Positions 9,186 through 19,164 are shown, counted from the first letter of the stretch. The stretch is DNA of 64,000 nt from Variovorax sp. dw_308 (GCF_019207085.1 NZ_JAATOM010000019.1:1-64000), one strand, 5' to 3'. Made by a program: numbers and translations. The notes: a model not told the origin generated them from the letters alone.

Positions 9186-12100
9186 TCATGCTTTCGGCAC
9201 GGAATCTGAGATATCCAGTTGGATCTCCACCAGCGGCGTCTCCCATTCATCCCCCCGCAAGGACGGCAAGTAGTCCTCGGGCGTCTGGGATCGCGTTCGA
9301 ACCATGACTGCCACGACGGACGCGTTCCGTCCTTGAAGAGGGACCTCGTCCACGCTCGTGGCGAGCCGGCCAACGATCTGACCCGACATCGACTGGACGA
9401 ATCTCCCCTTCACTTCCACCAGATCTCCAGGCCGAAGTGATGCGATAGCTCGGTGAGTTGGATCCGCCGGCACCTTGCGCCCGGCGAACCCAATGTCCAT
9501 GCTGGCCGGCCCCAGCATGACATACCGGCGCTCGAGGTCCGCACGATGTCGAGGTCGCGCAGCCGGCAACTGGTCCTGTACTCCATCCACCGTCCCCAGA
9601 TCGACGAGATAGGGGTTGCGCCCGCCCTCTGCCCGCATCAGGGTCAAGGACTGCCGCGCCCGCGTCATGGCCACGTAAAGCAGCCGCCGCTCATCTTCCT
9701 GATCCCAGCGCCAGTCGGCACAGTCCATCACGATGATGTGATCGAATTCCAGGCCCTTGGCAGCATGCGCGGTCATCAGCTTGACGGCGCTTTCCCGGCC
9801 GTCGCGCCGCATCTCGCCTGCCATCTCGTAGAAGAGCTCGAGCACTTCTGCGGCGGGCACGATGTCCGCCTGAAGCGTCGATGCGATGTCCTCGACAATG
9901 TCCAGCAAGTCCTGCAAAGCGGCGTTCCGCGGTTGCGCCCGTCGTTGCCGATTCACGAGCCTGCGCAATGCGCCTAGCCTGATCATGCGCACCTGGCGCC
10001 GTCGAAGCGCCTGCGCCAACGCCCAGCCTTCACGTGTTCGCATGAGCGAGATCTGGCCCTTGGCCGCCTCCGGCCCCGTGACCTCGCAGGACAGCCCTTC
10101 GACATCGCAGATGACCCGCATCTTCTCTAGCGGCGCGTGCGTCCGACAAAGCACCGCGATCTCCGAGAGTTTCACGCCCGGGTCGATGCGCCGGATACGC
10201 TTGATCTCGGCGTAGACAACCTGGGCCTGGCGGTTCGGATCGGCCGGACTGGTGATCAGGCGCACCGCACCGCGACCCTCCTTGTCCATTTCCGCCCACC
10301 GCCCGCCGGGCGGATCGTCCTTGCGCCGCGCGTCGATCCGGATCGGGTGATCGACCTTCATCCGGTCGGCCCCGCGCTGGATCACGTGATTGGCCGCCGA
10401 GATGATGTTCTGGGTGGAGCGGAAGTTCTCGACCAGGTAGGTGAGCTCGCCCTCGTAGTCGGCCCGGAAGCGCCGGATGAATTCGATGTTCGCGCCCTTG
10501 AAGGAATAGATGTTCTGGTCATCGTCGCCCACCGCCATGATGCTCAGCTTGGTGTCGGCATCGGCGCGCCGGCGGCCGGCCAACGCGCTGACCAGCGCGT
10601 ACTGCTGCTCGTCAATGTCCTGGTACTCGTCGACGAAGATGTACTCGTAGCCCTGCAGCAGCCGATCCCGGATCTCATCCGCATCGGTCAGGGCCGAACT
10701 CCTGCCTTCGAGCAGGTCGACGGCATCCTGCAGCATCTTGCCGAAGTCGATGCTGATGGCCGTGCGCTCGGCCCCTGCGAGGCTGGTGCCGGTCAGGCGC
10801 AGCGCCATGGCGTGGTAGGTCATGACGAGCACGCCCCGCGCGTCTTCCCCGGCCAGGGCCAGCAGGCGCCGGCGCAGCTGGATCGCCGCGCCTCGGTTGT
10901 AGGCAAGCGCGATGATGCGGCCGGGGCTTACGCGCTCCACCCGCAACAGGTAAGCGATACGGTGCACGATCACCCTCGTCTTGCCCGAACCCGGCCCCGC
11001 CAGGACCAGGTGGTTTCCGGTCCTGGCCTGGGTGACCAGCGCCTCCTGCACAGGATGCTGGAGATCGTCCACGATGCGCCGATAGGACTCGTCCGTGGTC
11101 TTGCGCTCCAGCAGGACGGTCCTGCCGCGGAAGAACTCCCTGATGAATTGCTTGTGCGGCAATGTGAAATACGCCTGGACCAGGCCCAGCGCCTTCGCCG
11201 GATCTTCCACACCGAGCTTCGCGTACTCGTGCATGACGTGGGTCTGCAGAGTTCGTTCCTTGTAGAACTCCTCCAGCGGCGCGAAGGCAGCCTGGTTGAA
11301 GCGTCGGGAGGTGTCCCCCTCCATCCGGATGGTCATCGCCGAGCGAAAGACCGAACGCCCCTTGTCCAGTTCGAGCACGCGCGTCTGGTGCAGGTACAGC
11401 AGCGCATGCTCCAGCGCCACCTCCGGCTCGCGCAGCTGGACCTTGAGCACCAGGTCCTCATTGAGCGCATCGATCAAGGCCTGGGCCTTGCACTCCACAA
11501 GGCAGGCGCCTTTGACGCCGTCCGGTACCTCGGCCAGCAGCCGCATGAGCGTGACCTGGGCGACGGCGCGTCTCAGTTCGCAGATCCGGCGGATCTGGGA
11601 CCACGGGCGGCGCAAGGTCACGCGCAAGGTGTCATCACCGAGCGATTGCAGCTGGATCATGCCGCGCTTGTCATTGCCGGAGCCGAATCCATCGGCCATT
11701 GTTCTCAGACAGGCTCGAACCTGCGTGGGGTCCACTTGCGACGCCCCGTCACCGAGCTTTAGCCGACTGCGCAGCTCCGTGCAGACGGCCCGCAGATTCA
11801 GGTGTTGCTGGGCTTCGTCCTGATCGGCGTCGGGTGCGTTCTCCGCCATGAGCGCCAGGAGTTCCTTTTCCAAGGCGAAGAGGAACTCGAGGCGGGACGC
11901 GGATGCCCCGCGAACGCCGCGCAACAGGCGCACCGTCAGCCCGAGGTCGTTGACGAGGATCCCCAGCTTGGCCAGCTGGTGGACGATCCGAAAACACTCC
12001 TCCGGCTGGATGCCGGCATCGAGCATGAGCTCGTCGGTGCTCAGGCCCTCGGGCGTGTCCGAGCGAAACAGCGCCGTGGCGACGGCCAGGAATTTCTGCT

Positions 12101-14549
12101 GGTCGCTGGCCGGCAGATTGGCCTTCTCGATCCGGTCCTTGGCCTCCTGCAGCGAGGCCACCCGCAGGCTCGCCGGAAACACCTTGGTCGCGTTCTCGTT
12201 GCGCTTCAGAAAGCTGTGCCGCTCCAGCCAGGCGATGGCGGTCGTCACCTTGGTGGAAGCGTCCGGTGCGTCAATGTCGATGGCGGTGCCGCTGCTTTGC
12301 GCGAGGAGTTCCTTGGCTGAGATGACGATCTCGTCCTGGCCCAGCTTCTTCGCCTGGCCGCGCAGGGCGCGAAGCAGGCCGGTGAAATCGCGCTGCGACA
12401 GCTGGGAGGACGAGGAGAGGCGGAACTGGGTCTCCACGTCCTGGGGATCAAAGAGCAGGACGCACCGGGCTTCGTCGCCGTCACGCCCTGCCCTGCCCGC
12501 CTCCTGCAGGTAGTTCTCCAGCGAGCCGGGGATCTCCGCGTGGATGACGAGCCGCACGTTGGGCTTGTCCACCCCCATGCCGAAGGCGTTGGTGGCCGCG
12601 ATCACCTGCAGCTCGCCCTCCAGGAATCGGCGTTGGGTCTCCTTGCGCAACTCGGCACTCAGGCCCCCGTGGTAGCAGGCGCAGGAGAGGCCTTGTTGCG
12701 CAACGATCTGAGCCAGGGTCTCGGCACTCTTTCGGGTGGCGCAGAACACCACGGCGGCGTCTTCCTTGCGCAAGCCGTCGCGCAGCAACTCGACGATGCG
12801 CTGGGGTTTTTCACCGCCCGCGGTGGGCACCACCGCATAGGACAGGTTCGTGCGCTCGTGGCCGCCCAGGAAAGTCTTCAGCTCGATCTGGAGGCTTTCC
12901 TGGAAGTGGCTGCACAGGTCCTCGATGACATCAGGCTTGGCCGTGGCAGTGAAACAGGCAACGGGCGCCTGACCCGGGAATTGCTCCCGGATGAAGCGGG
13001 AGACGTAGAGATAGTCCGTGCGGAAATCATGGCCCCACTTGGACAGGCAGTGCGCTTCGTCGAACACCCAGGCGGCAATCTCGCGCAGGCGGATCGCCTC
13101 GACGAAGGTACGGCTTCGGAACTGTTCGGGGGAGACCAGCAGGATGCCGATGTCGCCCAGCCGCACGCGATCCAGCACATCCCTTCGCTCCAGCGGGGTG
13201 AGCATTCCGTTGACCGTGGCCGCGCACTGGATGTCGGCCTTCATGAGGTTCTCCACCTGGTCGCGCATCAGCGACTGCAGCGGGGAGATCACGATGGTCA
13301 ACCGGCCTGCGCGGCGGTAGTGGACCAGCGCGGGAAGCTGGTAGCAGATGGACTTGCCGCCACCGGTGGGTAGAACGGCCAGCAGGCTCTCGCGCGCCAG
13401 GCCGGCGCTCACAATGGCGCGCTGCAGGGATGTGCCATCGGGTGCGGCCGGATGGGCCCGGAAGCCCGGCTTGCCAAACAGCGCCGACAGGAGCGACTCG
13501 GGCTGGTGGTTTTGGCGGCAGTACGGGCAGTCGACCTGGCCGCAGTCGATCTCGCGCAGTTCGGCAATCAGCTGTCGGACGGCGGGCAGCTCATGAAAGA
13601 CCCAATGCGGCAGGATGGAGTTGCCGCCGGAGACCCGGATCCAGCCCAGGGCGAAGGCGACGGACCACGGGTCGTGCCCGTCAAACGGGTGCGCGACATC
13701 CGCCGCCAGTGCGCGCAGGCGCGTGGCGCAGCATCGATAGGCGAAGCGGGTCGCCACGAGGCGTGCGGCGCCCTCCCCCGTCGGCGCCGTTTCCTCCCGG
13801 ATCTGGGCCAGCAGCGTGGCCATGCCCTCGTCGTCGCGCAAGAGGAAGTGCAGGAGCGCGAGCCACCAGGGCTCCTGCCCGTGTGTTTCCAGCAGCGCCT
13901 CGACGGCTTCCTCGAACACGTCGAGCGCCACCCGCGCATCCTTGGTCGGGTTGTTGCGCTCGTCGGTGAGCAGCTTGTAGCCCTTGACCAGCCGGTGATA
14001 GGGATTTCTCGGAAAGGCGAGTGCCGACAACTCGAGGGTGTCGAGCACCGCCCAATGAAGGCATTCGAGCTGTGGCAGCTGCGCGCGCAGCAGAGGCAGA
14101 TCATGGCGCCGCAGGTTGTGCCCGAGGAGCACCCTGCCCTCGCGTGAAATGCTGTTCAAAGCGGCAACAACCGAAGGGGCCCTGGCGGGTGAGCAAGCGC
14201 TGTTGAAGGTGTCCGTGTTGTCGGAGCGCACGGCGCCGACGGCGAAGATCCGGTCGCCCTTCTCGGGATGGGCTTCGACATCGATGGAAACAAGTCGACC
14301 CTCGGCAGCAATGCGCCGAGCACGAGCGCGCAGGGAATCGACGACAGGCGTATCCAACGAGAACGCAGCCAAGGGGCTGGGCAGGTGAAGAATCGGTCGC
14401 TTGTAACCGACAGCGAGCCCTTCCGACAAGAGGGCCGTCCCCGTAGCCAAATCTGCGCGCCGGAATTGCCAATTCCTACCGTTGTCGGGCGCCCGAATTT
14501 GCGCATCAAGGCATGCTGCTGGATCGATGGCGCAAATTCTTCTGCGCAA
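9186..14549 (-). CDS. Exonuclease-RecQ-UvrD triple-domain DNA helicase
   Basis: One 1,787-residue frame carries three enzymes. Residues about 85-240 look like a DEDD-type 3'-5' exonuclease (LVSIDVEAH, LLGHNLRRHDLPLL, a final Tyr-His-containing block). Residues about 380-850 are a RecQ-type SF2 helicase: Walker A LPTGGGKSICYQLP near 396, DEAH in VFDEAHCLSKWGHDF near 498, and motif VI QEAGRAGRDGDE near 686. Residues about 1170-1700 are a UvrD-type SF1 helicase: GPGSGKTRVIVHR near 1186, VDEYQDIDEQQY near 1306, DDQNIYSFKG near 1343 and LLYVAMTRARQ near 1625. The first codon in the frame is TTG, so the start is uncertain. Two helicases of opposite classes with a nuclease suggest a self-contained DNA-processing machine. 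It is transcribed away from parA across about 150 bases, and many such giant fusions are conflict-related (inference). Confidence 0.88.
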   Translation of the reverse strand: MRRRICAIDPAACLDAQIRAPDNGRNWQFRRADLATGTALLSEGLAVGYKRPILHLPSPLAAFSLDTPVVDSLRARARRIAAEGRLVSIDVEAHPEKGDRIFAVGAVRSDNTDTFNSACSPARAPSVVAALNSISREGRVLLGHNLRRHDLPLLRAQLPQLECLHWAVLDTLELSALAFPRNPYHRLVKGYKLLTDERNNPTKDARVALDVFEEAVEALLETHGQEPWWLALLHFLLRDDEGMATLLAQIREETAPTGEGAARLVATRFAYRCCATRLRALAADVAHPFDGHDPWSVAFALGWIRVSGGNSILPHWVFHELPAVRQLIAELREIDCGQVDCPYCRQNHQPESLLSALFGKPGFRAHPAAPDGTSLQRAIVSAGLARESLLAVLPTGGGKSICYQLPALVHYRRAGRLTIVISPLQSLMRDQVENLMKADIQCAATVNGMLTPLERRDVLDRVRLGDIGILLVSPEQFRSRTFVEAIRLREIAAWVFDEAHCLSKWGHDFRTDYLYVSRFIREQFPGQAPVACFTATAKPDVIEDLCSHFQESLQIELKTFLGGHERTNLSYAVVPTAGGEKPQRIVELLRDGLRKEDAAVVFCATRKSAETLAQIVAQQGLSCACYHGGLSAELRKETQRRFLEGELQVIAATNAFGMGVDKPNVRLVIHAEIPGSLENYLQEAGRAGRDGDEARCVLLFDPQDVETQFRLSSSSQLSQRDFTGLLRALRGQAKKLGQDEIVISAKELLAQSSGTAIDIDAPDASTKVTTAIAWLERHSFLKRNENATKVFPASLRVASLQEAKDRIEKANLPASDQQKFLAVATALFRSDTPEGLSTDELMLDAGIQPEECFRIVHQLAKLGILVNDLGLTVRLLRGVRGASASRLEFLFALEKELLALMAENAPDADQDEAQQHLNLRAVCTELRSRLKLGDGASQVDPTQVRACLRTMADGFGSGNDKRGMIQLQSLGDDTLRVTLRRPWSQIRRICELRRAVAQVTLMRLLAEVPDGVKGACLVECKAQALIDALNEDLVLKVQLREPEVALEHALLYLHQTRVLELDKGRSVFRSAMTIRMEGDTSRRFNQAAFAPLEEFYKERTLQTHVMHEYAKLGVEDPAKALGLVQAYFTLPHKQFIREFFRGRTVLLERKTTDESYRRIVDDLQHPVQEALVTQARTGNHLVLAGPGSGKTRVIVHRIAYLLRVERVSPGRIIALAYNRGAAIQLRRRLLALAGEDARGVLVMTYHAMALRLTGTSLAGAERTAISIDFGKMLQDAVDLLEGRSSALTDADEIRDRLLQGYEYIFVDEYQDIDEQQYALVSALAGRRRADADTKLSIMAVGDDDQNIYSFKGANIEFIRRFRADYEGELTYLVENFRSTQNIISAANHVIQRGADRMKVDHPIRIDARRKDDPPGGRWAEMDKEGRGAVRLITSPADPNRQAQVVYAEIKRIRRIDPGVKLSEIAVLCRTHAPLEKMRVICDVEGLSCEVTGPEAAKGQISLMRTREGWALAQALRRRQVRMIRLGALRRLVNRQRRAQPRNAALQDLLDIVEDIASTLQADIVPAAEVLELFYEMAGEMRRDGRESAVKLMTAHAAKGLEFDHIIVMDCADWRWDQEDERRLLYVAMTRARQSLTLMRAEGGRNPYLVDLGTVDGVQDQLPAARPRHRADLERRYVMLGPASMDIGFAGRKVPADPTHRAIASLRPGDLVEVKGRFVQSMSGQIVGRLATSVDEVPLQGRNASVVAVMVRTRSQTPEDYLPSLRGDEWETPLVEIQLDISDSVPKA

Positions 14550-14700
14550 TTACCGGCGCTGCGTCTGAACGACAGTCGGACGCAACGTACGGTGCGGTAG
14601 CGAAAAGTGGTGCAGCCAGTTGCGCCACAGCAGGAACTTTCGAGCGTGCAGCCTTCCATCCCATAGACTTGCGGGATTCGCTCCCAAGGATGACAAACAG

Positions 14701-15465
14701 ATGTTGCGCGTGGTGTTCAATCAAAAAGGTGGCGTGGGCAAATCCACGATCGTTTGCAATCTCGCCAGCGTCAGCGCCTCTCAGGGGTTGCGCACACTCG
14801 TGATCGACCTCGACCCGCAGGGAAATTCAAGCCAGTACCTGCTGGGCGAACAGGCGCAGGACGCAACGCCCAATATCGCGACCTTCTTCGACGCGGCCCT
14901 GAGCTTCAGCTTCAAGGAGCCGCAGTTCGAATCATTCATCCACGAGACGGAGTTCGAAAACCTCGACATTGTCCCGGCGCATGCGGACCTCGACGCGTTG
15001 ACGAGCAAGCTCGAATCCCGTCACAAGATCTACAAGCTGCGCGACGCGCTCAAGACCCTCAAGGGGTACGACGCGGTGTACATCGATACGCCGCCAGCCA
15101 TGAACTTCTACGCGCGCTCGGCACTCATCGCGGCTGCACGCTGCCTGATCCCCTTCGACTGCGACGATTTTTCACGCCGGGCGCTGTATTCGGTTCTCGA
15201 CAACGTGAAGGAAATCAAGCACGACCACAATCGCGGCCTGACCGTCGAAGGAATCGTCATCAACCAGTTCCAGTCCCGCGCAGCGCTCCCCCAGCAACTC
15301 GTGAATGAGCTGATCGATGAGGGCCATCCGGTCCTGAATTCCTACCTCTCCCAGTCTGTCAAGATTCGCGAGAGCCACCAGTACGCCACGCCCATGATCT
15401 ATCTCGAGCCGCGCCACAAGCTCGCCCAGGAGTTCGTGGCATTGCATGAAGAGTTGAGCGCATAG
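14701..15465 (+). CDS. ParA-family partition-type ATPase (orphan)
   Basis: Started at the ATG at 14701, the protein is 254 residues and opens directly with the deviant Walker A FNQKGGVGKST, followed by LVIDLDPQGNSSQYLLG (Walker A-prime region) and DAVYIDTPPAMNF (Walker B). An in-frame extension to 14620 adds 27 residues before the conserved start and is unlikely. No ParB gene or parS cluster lies beside it. It is divergent from the giant RecQ-UvrD gene and may share its control region. Orphan ParA proteins occur on integrative elements and can position or maintain them; its function here is not shown. Confidence 0.85.
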   Translation: MLRVVFNQKGGVGKSTIVCNLASVSASQGLRTLVIDLDPQGNSSQYLLGEQAQDATPNIATFFDAALSFSFKEPQFESFIHETEFENLDIVPAHADLDALTSKLESRHKIYKLRDALKTLKGYDAVYIDTPPAMNFYARSALIAAARCLIPFDCDDFSRRALYSVLDNVKEIKHDHNRGLTVEGIVINQFQSRAALPQQLVNELIDEGHPVLNSYLSQSVKIRESHQYATPMIYLEPRHKLAQEFVALHEELSA

Positions 15466-15656
15466 GCGAGGCTGCCACCTCTTGATGCGGCCTCGGGAGG
15501 CGCCTATGGCCTCGAAGTTTCATGGCGTACACATGACTATCGGCCGCAAGCGCTTTCTCGCGAGCCTTCCGGTTAAGTGATACCCGGCAGGAGAGGCCAC
15601 ACGTTGAGCCTCGACTCGATCCAGAGGTCGAATCGTTTGCCAGGTGGCCTTCCTCC

Positions 15657-16120
15657 TTACGGACCCACGCGATAGAAGAAGTACGTGGCCTTGTATGGCA
15701 CTCGCACGAGCTTCGCGGCATTGGTCGCATCGCAGCGCTCAGTGGGCGCGATTCCGCCGACCGTCCTGACCCGCTGGATGCTTGCCGTTCGAGCAAAGGC
15801 CCCGGTGTCACTGGACGCCTTTCGAGCGACTCCCAGGTCGGCCCGGAATAGTGTTTGCCGAGCGGTCGGCCCGATCGATCGGTGAGTGCGGTTTCGGGTG
15901 CGCGGAACGTCCATGCAAAGGCCGAAGAATCACCCGGCTTGGGCGCGCATTCGTATATCTGCACGCCCGTTGCCAGCGCTTCGATGTAGGGGGCCTGACC
16001 CGCGGGCGTCTTGAGCGGCGCGGGTAGGTCTGCCGGGATCGTGACTCGGCTCGTCGCGCAGCCGGCAAGCGCGAACAACGCCGCCGCCGAGACGAGGATC
16101 AGTGATCTGGATGCCTGCAT
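15657..16120 (-). pseudogene. DUF3455-type lipoprotein gene, internally deleted and frameshifted
   Basis: From the ATG at 16120 the frame encodes a lipoprotein signal (ALFALAGC) and the first half of a DUF3455 protein (IYECAPKPGDSSAFAWTF, then KHYSGPTWES). The rest of the family signature (TASIQRVRTVGG, then VRVPYKATYFFY) is in a different frame ending at 15657. The stretch normally between these parts is missing, so this is a decayed gene with a deletion of roughly 30 codons and a frame change. The upstream-reading frame continues as nonsense to 15359. Confidence 0.7.
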
Positions 16121-16433
16121 GGTGGGCCCTCTTCGAAACTGGAAGAGATTCATCCTACTGTTCGAAGACCTGCGAGAAGGTTCTCGAAGCAGCTGCAGCA
16201 ACTCCATCACCGGTGTCGCTCGAGCTTCACCTGGAGAGTTGCTGCAGCACGAGTGCGGTTACGCCGAAGCGACTCAGCGCCCATCGACGGGGGTGGGTAG
16301 ACGGACGCGGAATGCTGCCAATGCCGCCAGGGTGTACGTTCGGCGGCCCAGGTACCTGATACGCTGCACACGCACCGCCGGCAGGGTCGATTGTTCCTGC
16401 AGATGTAGGAAACGGGAAGCAGAGAGCAGCATC
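16121..16433. repeat. Intergenic region with two inverted repeats
   Basis: This gap between divergent genes contains a tight palindrome CGAGAA-gg-TTCTCG (16173-16186) and a 13-base perfect inverted repeat, GCTGCAGCAACTC at 16192-16204 and GAGTTGCTGCAGC at 16236-16248, with a 31-base spacer. No gene is evident. The long arms could form a cruciform or RNA hairpin, or be paired operator half-sites. Confidence 0.6.
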
Positions 16434-16742
16434 ATGTACGTGATCGACGTCCGGCACTACCTCGACGACAAAGGCGACATCGGCCCCGGAAAGGGCCCGT
16501 CTCGCAAGATGGCCGACTTCGTTACCTCGGTGATCGCCCACGCCTCCGATTTCGACCGCCCGGAAGACACGCCAAGCCCCGCCTGCTTCAAGTGCCGCAA
16601 GCGCGACCGTCGCCGCGTGGACACCCGCATCGATCGCGACCAACTGGTTATCTGGCGCTGCCCTGCTTGCGGCATCGAGGGGCGCATTTCAAATTGGCAG
16701 GGCACGTTCTGGGATCTGAGCCACGGCACGGCATCCGACTGA
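16434..16742 (+). CDS. Small zinc-ribbon protein
   Basis: The 102-residue product starts at the ATG at 16434 (MYVIDVRHYLDDKGDIGPGK) and carries two CxxC pairs, CFKC and CPAC, about 27 residues apart, the spacing of a zinc ribbon. The region before them is acidic/basic mixed and non-membrane. It reads like a conserved hypothetical protein of Burkholderiales chromosomes, but I cannot name a function. The next gene begins 17 bases downstream on the same strand, so they are probably co-transcribed. Confidence 0.65.
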   Translation: MYVIDVRHYLDDKGDIGPGKGPSRKMADFVTSVIAHASDFDRPEDTPSPACFKCRKRDRRRVDTRIDRDQLVIWRCPACGIEGRISNWQGTFWDLSHGTASD

Positions 16743-16759
16743 CTTTCTTCACCGTGACC

Positions 16760-18190
16760 ATGCCACCCCAGCCATCCGAGGACCTCGAGTCTTTCCTGAA
16801 TCGTCAGGACCCGTCGACGCTGGTGGGCGTTCTGATCGAACTCGCCAATGACGACGATGCGGTGCGCGAGCGCCTGGAGCGACTGCAACTGTCCGGCCGG
16901 CCGGACATGCTCGCGGCTGGCTTTCGTAAGTCGCTGAATGCCTGGCGTCGTTCGTCCAGGTTCGTCAGCTACGGGGAGGCGAGCGACTTCGGTCGCACGT
17001 TGGAGGCGTGGCTGGATCAAGTCCATCGCGAACTCTTCCCGAAGGACCCCGCTGCCGCGCTGGCGCTATTCGAATCGTTCATTGAAGCCGACGGCACCTT
17101 CTTCGAGCGTGCCGACGATTCCGACGGCTGCATCGGCGACGCGGTGCGCGCTGCCTGCCGGCACTGGCTGCAAGCCGCCTCGCAGTGCGAGGAAGCACCC
17201 GCGAGCGATTGGCCAAGCCGACTTGTGAAGCTGTTTGGTGACGACCAGTACGGTGCCCGCGATGAACTGCTGCGCCGCGCGGAACTGCTGCTCGACGAGA
17301 AGGCGCTGCGCGCCCTGGCGGCACAGTTCGAGTCCCGCATGGCCGGCGCCCTTGTCGCCCCCACGGACGGCGACGGTCATGCGTACGAGGTGTTCAAGAT
17401 CTCAGCCGCCCTTTCGCTGCTGGCCGAGGCTCTGCACGACCCCGACGTCATGGTTCGGGGTGTGCTCAGTTACAGCCCGAAACCTAACGCGATGCAGCAG
17501 AAGGCCTTCGCCGACGCGTATCTCGAGGCCGACCGTCCGAGCGATGCGTTGGCCTGGCTTCAACGGCCATGGGGGCACATGGAAGACACCCGGCAGAGGT
17601 TGGAATCGGATGCTCTGGGACGCTTGGGTCGACATGGCGAGAGCGCGGCCATCCGGCAGCGCCTGTTCGAGCAATCGATCTCCGTTTTTGATCTGCACCG
17701 CTGGCTTGAACAGTTGCCCGAAGCGTCCAGGCCCGAGGCATTGCAGCGCGCCCGCCAGTTGGCGTTGGGCCATGAGGACCCGGCGACAGCGGCCACGCTG
17801 CTGCTGGACATTGGCGACGATGCAGCCTCCGAGGCGATGCTGCTGGGCGAACCGACCCGCATCCGCGGCGACGACTATGGGGCGCTGGTGCCATTGGCCC
17901 AGGCGTTGAGGACTCATCGGCGCCTGCGCGGCGAAGCCGCCATCTACAGGGCGCTTCTCACGGCGATCCTCGCCCGGGCTTATGCCCGTGCCTATGGACA
18001 CGCGGCACGCTACTGGATGCGGCTGGGTGAGATCGCCGCAACGGGTATGGATTTGCTTCCGCTGGAATCGCACGAAGTTTTCGAGGCCGCGATTCGATCG
18101 CGACATGCACGCAAGGTCGCGTTCTGGGCGCACGTAAACGGCAAGCGCAGTGGCCGCGTCGAAGAGGACGGGCACGAGGGGCACTCATAG
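16760..18190 (+). CDS. DUF6880-like helical-repeat protein
   Basis: Using the ATG at 16760 (MPPQPSEDLESFLNRQDP) gives 476 residues; a longer in-frame ORF begins inside the preceding gene at 16592 and is unlikely. The sequence is almost entirely helical with repeated Ala/Leu-rich helix pairs of TPR/SEL1 type, for example DPAAALALFESFIEADGTFF and RPSDALAWLQRPWGHMEDT. The N-terminal block with FRKSLNAWRRSSRF is the kind seen in DUF6880 proteins, which often follow small SWIM or zinc-ribbon proteins. No catalytic residues are visible. It is likely a scaffold partner of the zinc-ribbon protein just upstream, from which it is separated by 17 bases. Confidence 0.6.
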   Translation: MPPQPSEDLESFLNRQDPSTLVGVLIELANDDDAVRERLERLQLSGRPDMLAAGFRKSLNAWRRSSRFVSYGEASDFGRTLEAWLDQVHRELFPKDPAAALALFESFIEADGTFFERADDSDGCIGDAVRAACRHWLQAASQCEEAPASDWPSRLVKLFGDDQYGARDELLRRAELLLDEKALRALAAQFESRMAGALVAPTDGDGHAYEVFKISAALSLLAEALHDPDVMVRGVLSYSPKPNAMQQKAFADAYLEADRPSDALAWLQRPWGHMEDTRQRLESDALGRLGRHGESAAIRQRLFEQSISVFDLHRWLEQLPEASRPEALQRARQLALGHEDPATAATLLLDIGDDAASEAMLLGEPTRIRGDDYGALVPLAQALRTHRRLRGEAAIYRALLTAILARAYARAYGHAARYWMRLGEIAATGMDLLPLESHEVFEAAIRSRHARKVAFWAHVNGKRSGRVEEDGHEGHS

Positions 18191-18352
18191 CAAATCGAGG
18201 ACAGCTGTCCACGGCCGCGCGCGGCGACAACTGCCAGGGAGAGCGAATAATCACGGGCTTCGTCGAATCGGCGGCCAACTACGCTTGTCAGGCGCGGCTC
18301 GAGCCCAAGGCAACTGTGGCCGCTGCCCTCTGGAAGGTCAGACTCGGCCGGC

Positions 18353-19123
18353 TTATTTCAATTTGACCTCGACGTGCACAAAGCCGGTAGCGTCCGGCGC
18401 ATCCATCACGTCGAGGTAGGTTTGCGAGCGAACAAGGTCGCTCAGTTTTTTGAATCCGTAGTTTCTCGGATCAAACGATGTGTGCGTCTTGCTCACCAAA
18501 CCCCCGACGGTGGAAAGCCGGGACCATCCGCTGTCTCTGACGGTTTCCCGGATCGCATAGGTGAGCAGTTCCCTCAGATCAGGCACGCCAGGCACTTGCA
18601 CCGGGACTGCGGCCTCAACGGGCCTTTTGAGAACCTCAAAGAAGATGAACTTGTCGCAAGCAGCGATGAAGGGTTCGGGCGTCTTGCGCTCGCCCAGTCC
18701 GTAAACGACCTTGCCAGCCTCCCGAAGCCGAGTTGCCAGGCGGGTGAAATCGCTGTCGCTTGAGATCAGGCAAAAGCCATCGACGTTCCCCGCGTACAAG
18801 AGGTCCATGGCGTCGATGATGAACGCCGAATCCGTCGAGTTTTTGCCTTGCGTATAGGCAAACTGCTGGACGGGCTGGATGGCGTGCCGGTGCAGGTTCG
18901 ACTTCCAGCCCACCAGATTCTGGGTTGTCCAGTCACCAAAAGCGCGCTTGATGGTTGCAGTGCCGAACTTGGCAACCTCCTCGAGAAGTTCCCTGATCAC
19001 CGATGCAGATGCATTGTCTGCGTCGATAAGAACCGCAAGCCGGGTCGTCTCTGAAATTGCCAAGATTGTTCTCTTTTGCAAGCGTTGAAGGGGATGACTG
19101 CGATTTTGGGCGACTGCTTGCAT
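18353..19123 (-). CDS. NYN-domain ribonuclease-like protein with OST-HTH domain
   Basis: An N-terminal NYN (PIN-like, LabA/DUF88) domain is clear: LAVLIDADNAS, then TDSAFIIDAMDLLYAG and CLISSDSDFTRLATRLREAG supply the conserved acidic residues of the metal site. The C-terminal part (DLRELLTYAIRETV, then YGFKKLSDLVRS) matches an OST-HTH/LOTUS RNA-binding domain. Start choice is uncertain: the ATG at 19123 lacks a ribosome-binding site, whereas a TTG near 19065 (just before the conserved NYN start) follows AAAAGAGAA. The gene begins 42 bases after the methyltransferase-HNH gene on the same strand, so they probably form an operon. Role in RNA cleavage is inferred from the family. Confidence 0.82.
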   Translation of the reverse strand: MQAVAQNRSHPLQRLQKRTILAISETTRLAVLIDADNASASVIRELLEEVAKFGTATIKRAFGDWTTQNLVGWKSNLHRHAIQPVQQFAYTQGKNSTDSAFIIDAMDLLYAGNVDGFCLISSDSDFTRLATRLREAGKVVYGLGERKTPEPFIAACDKFIFFEVLKRPVEAAVPVQVPGVPDLRELLTYAIRETVRDSGWSRLSTVGGLVSKTHTSFDPRNYGFKKLSDLVRSQTYLDVMDAPDATGFVHVEVKLK

Positions 19124-19164
19124 CAAGGTAAGCCGTGGAAGCCCGCGTGTTCGAGCTAGAAGCG

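Noticed and set aside
10137..11762. 541-codon rightward open frame
   Set aside because: It lies antisense to the helicase-coding part of the giant fusion gene, has no domain, and reflects high-GC codon bias creating a stop-free antisense frame.
12540..13373. 277-codon rightward frame
   Set aside because: Antisense shadow of the RecQ domain.
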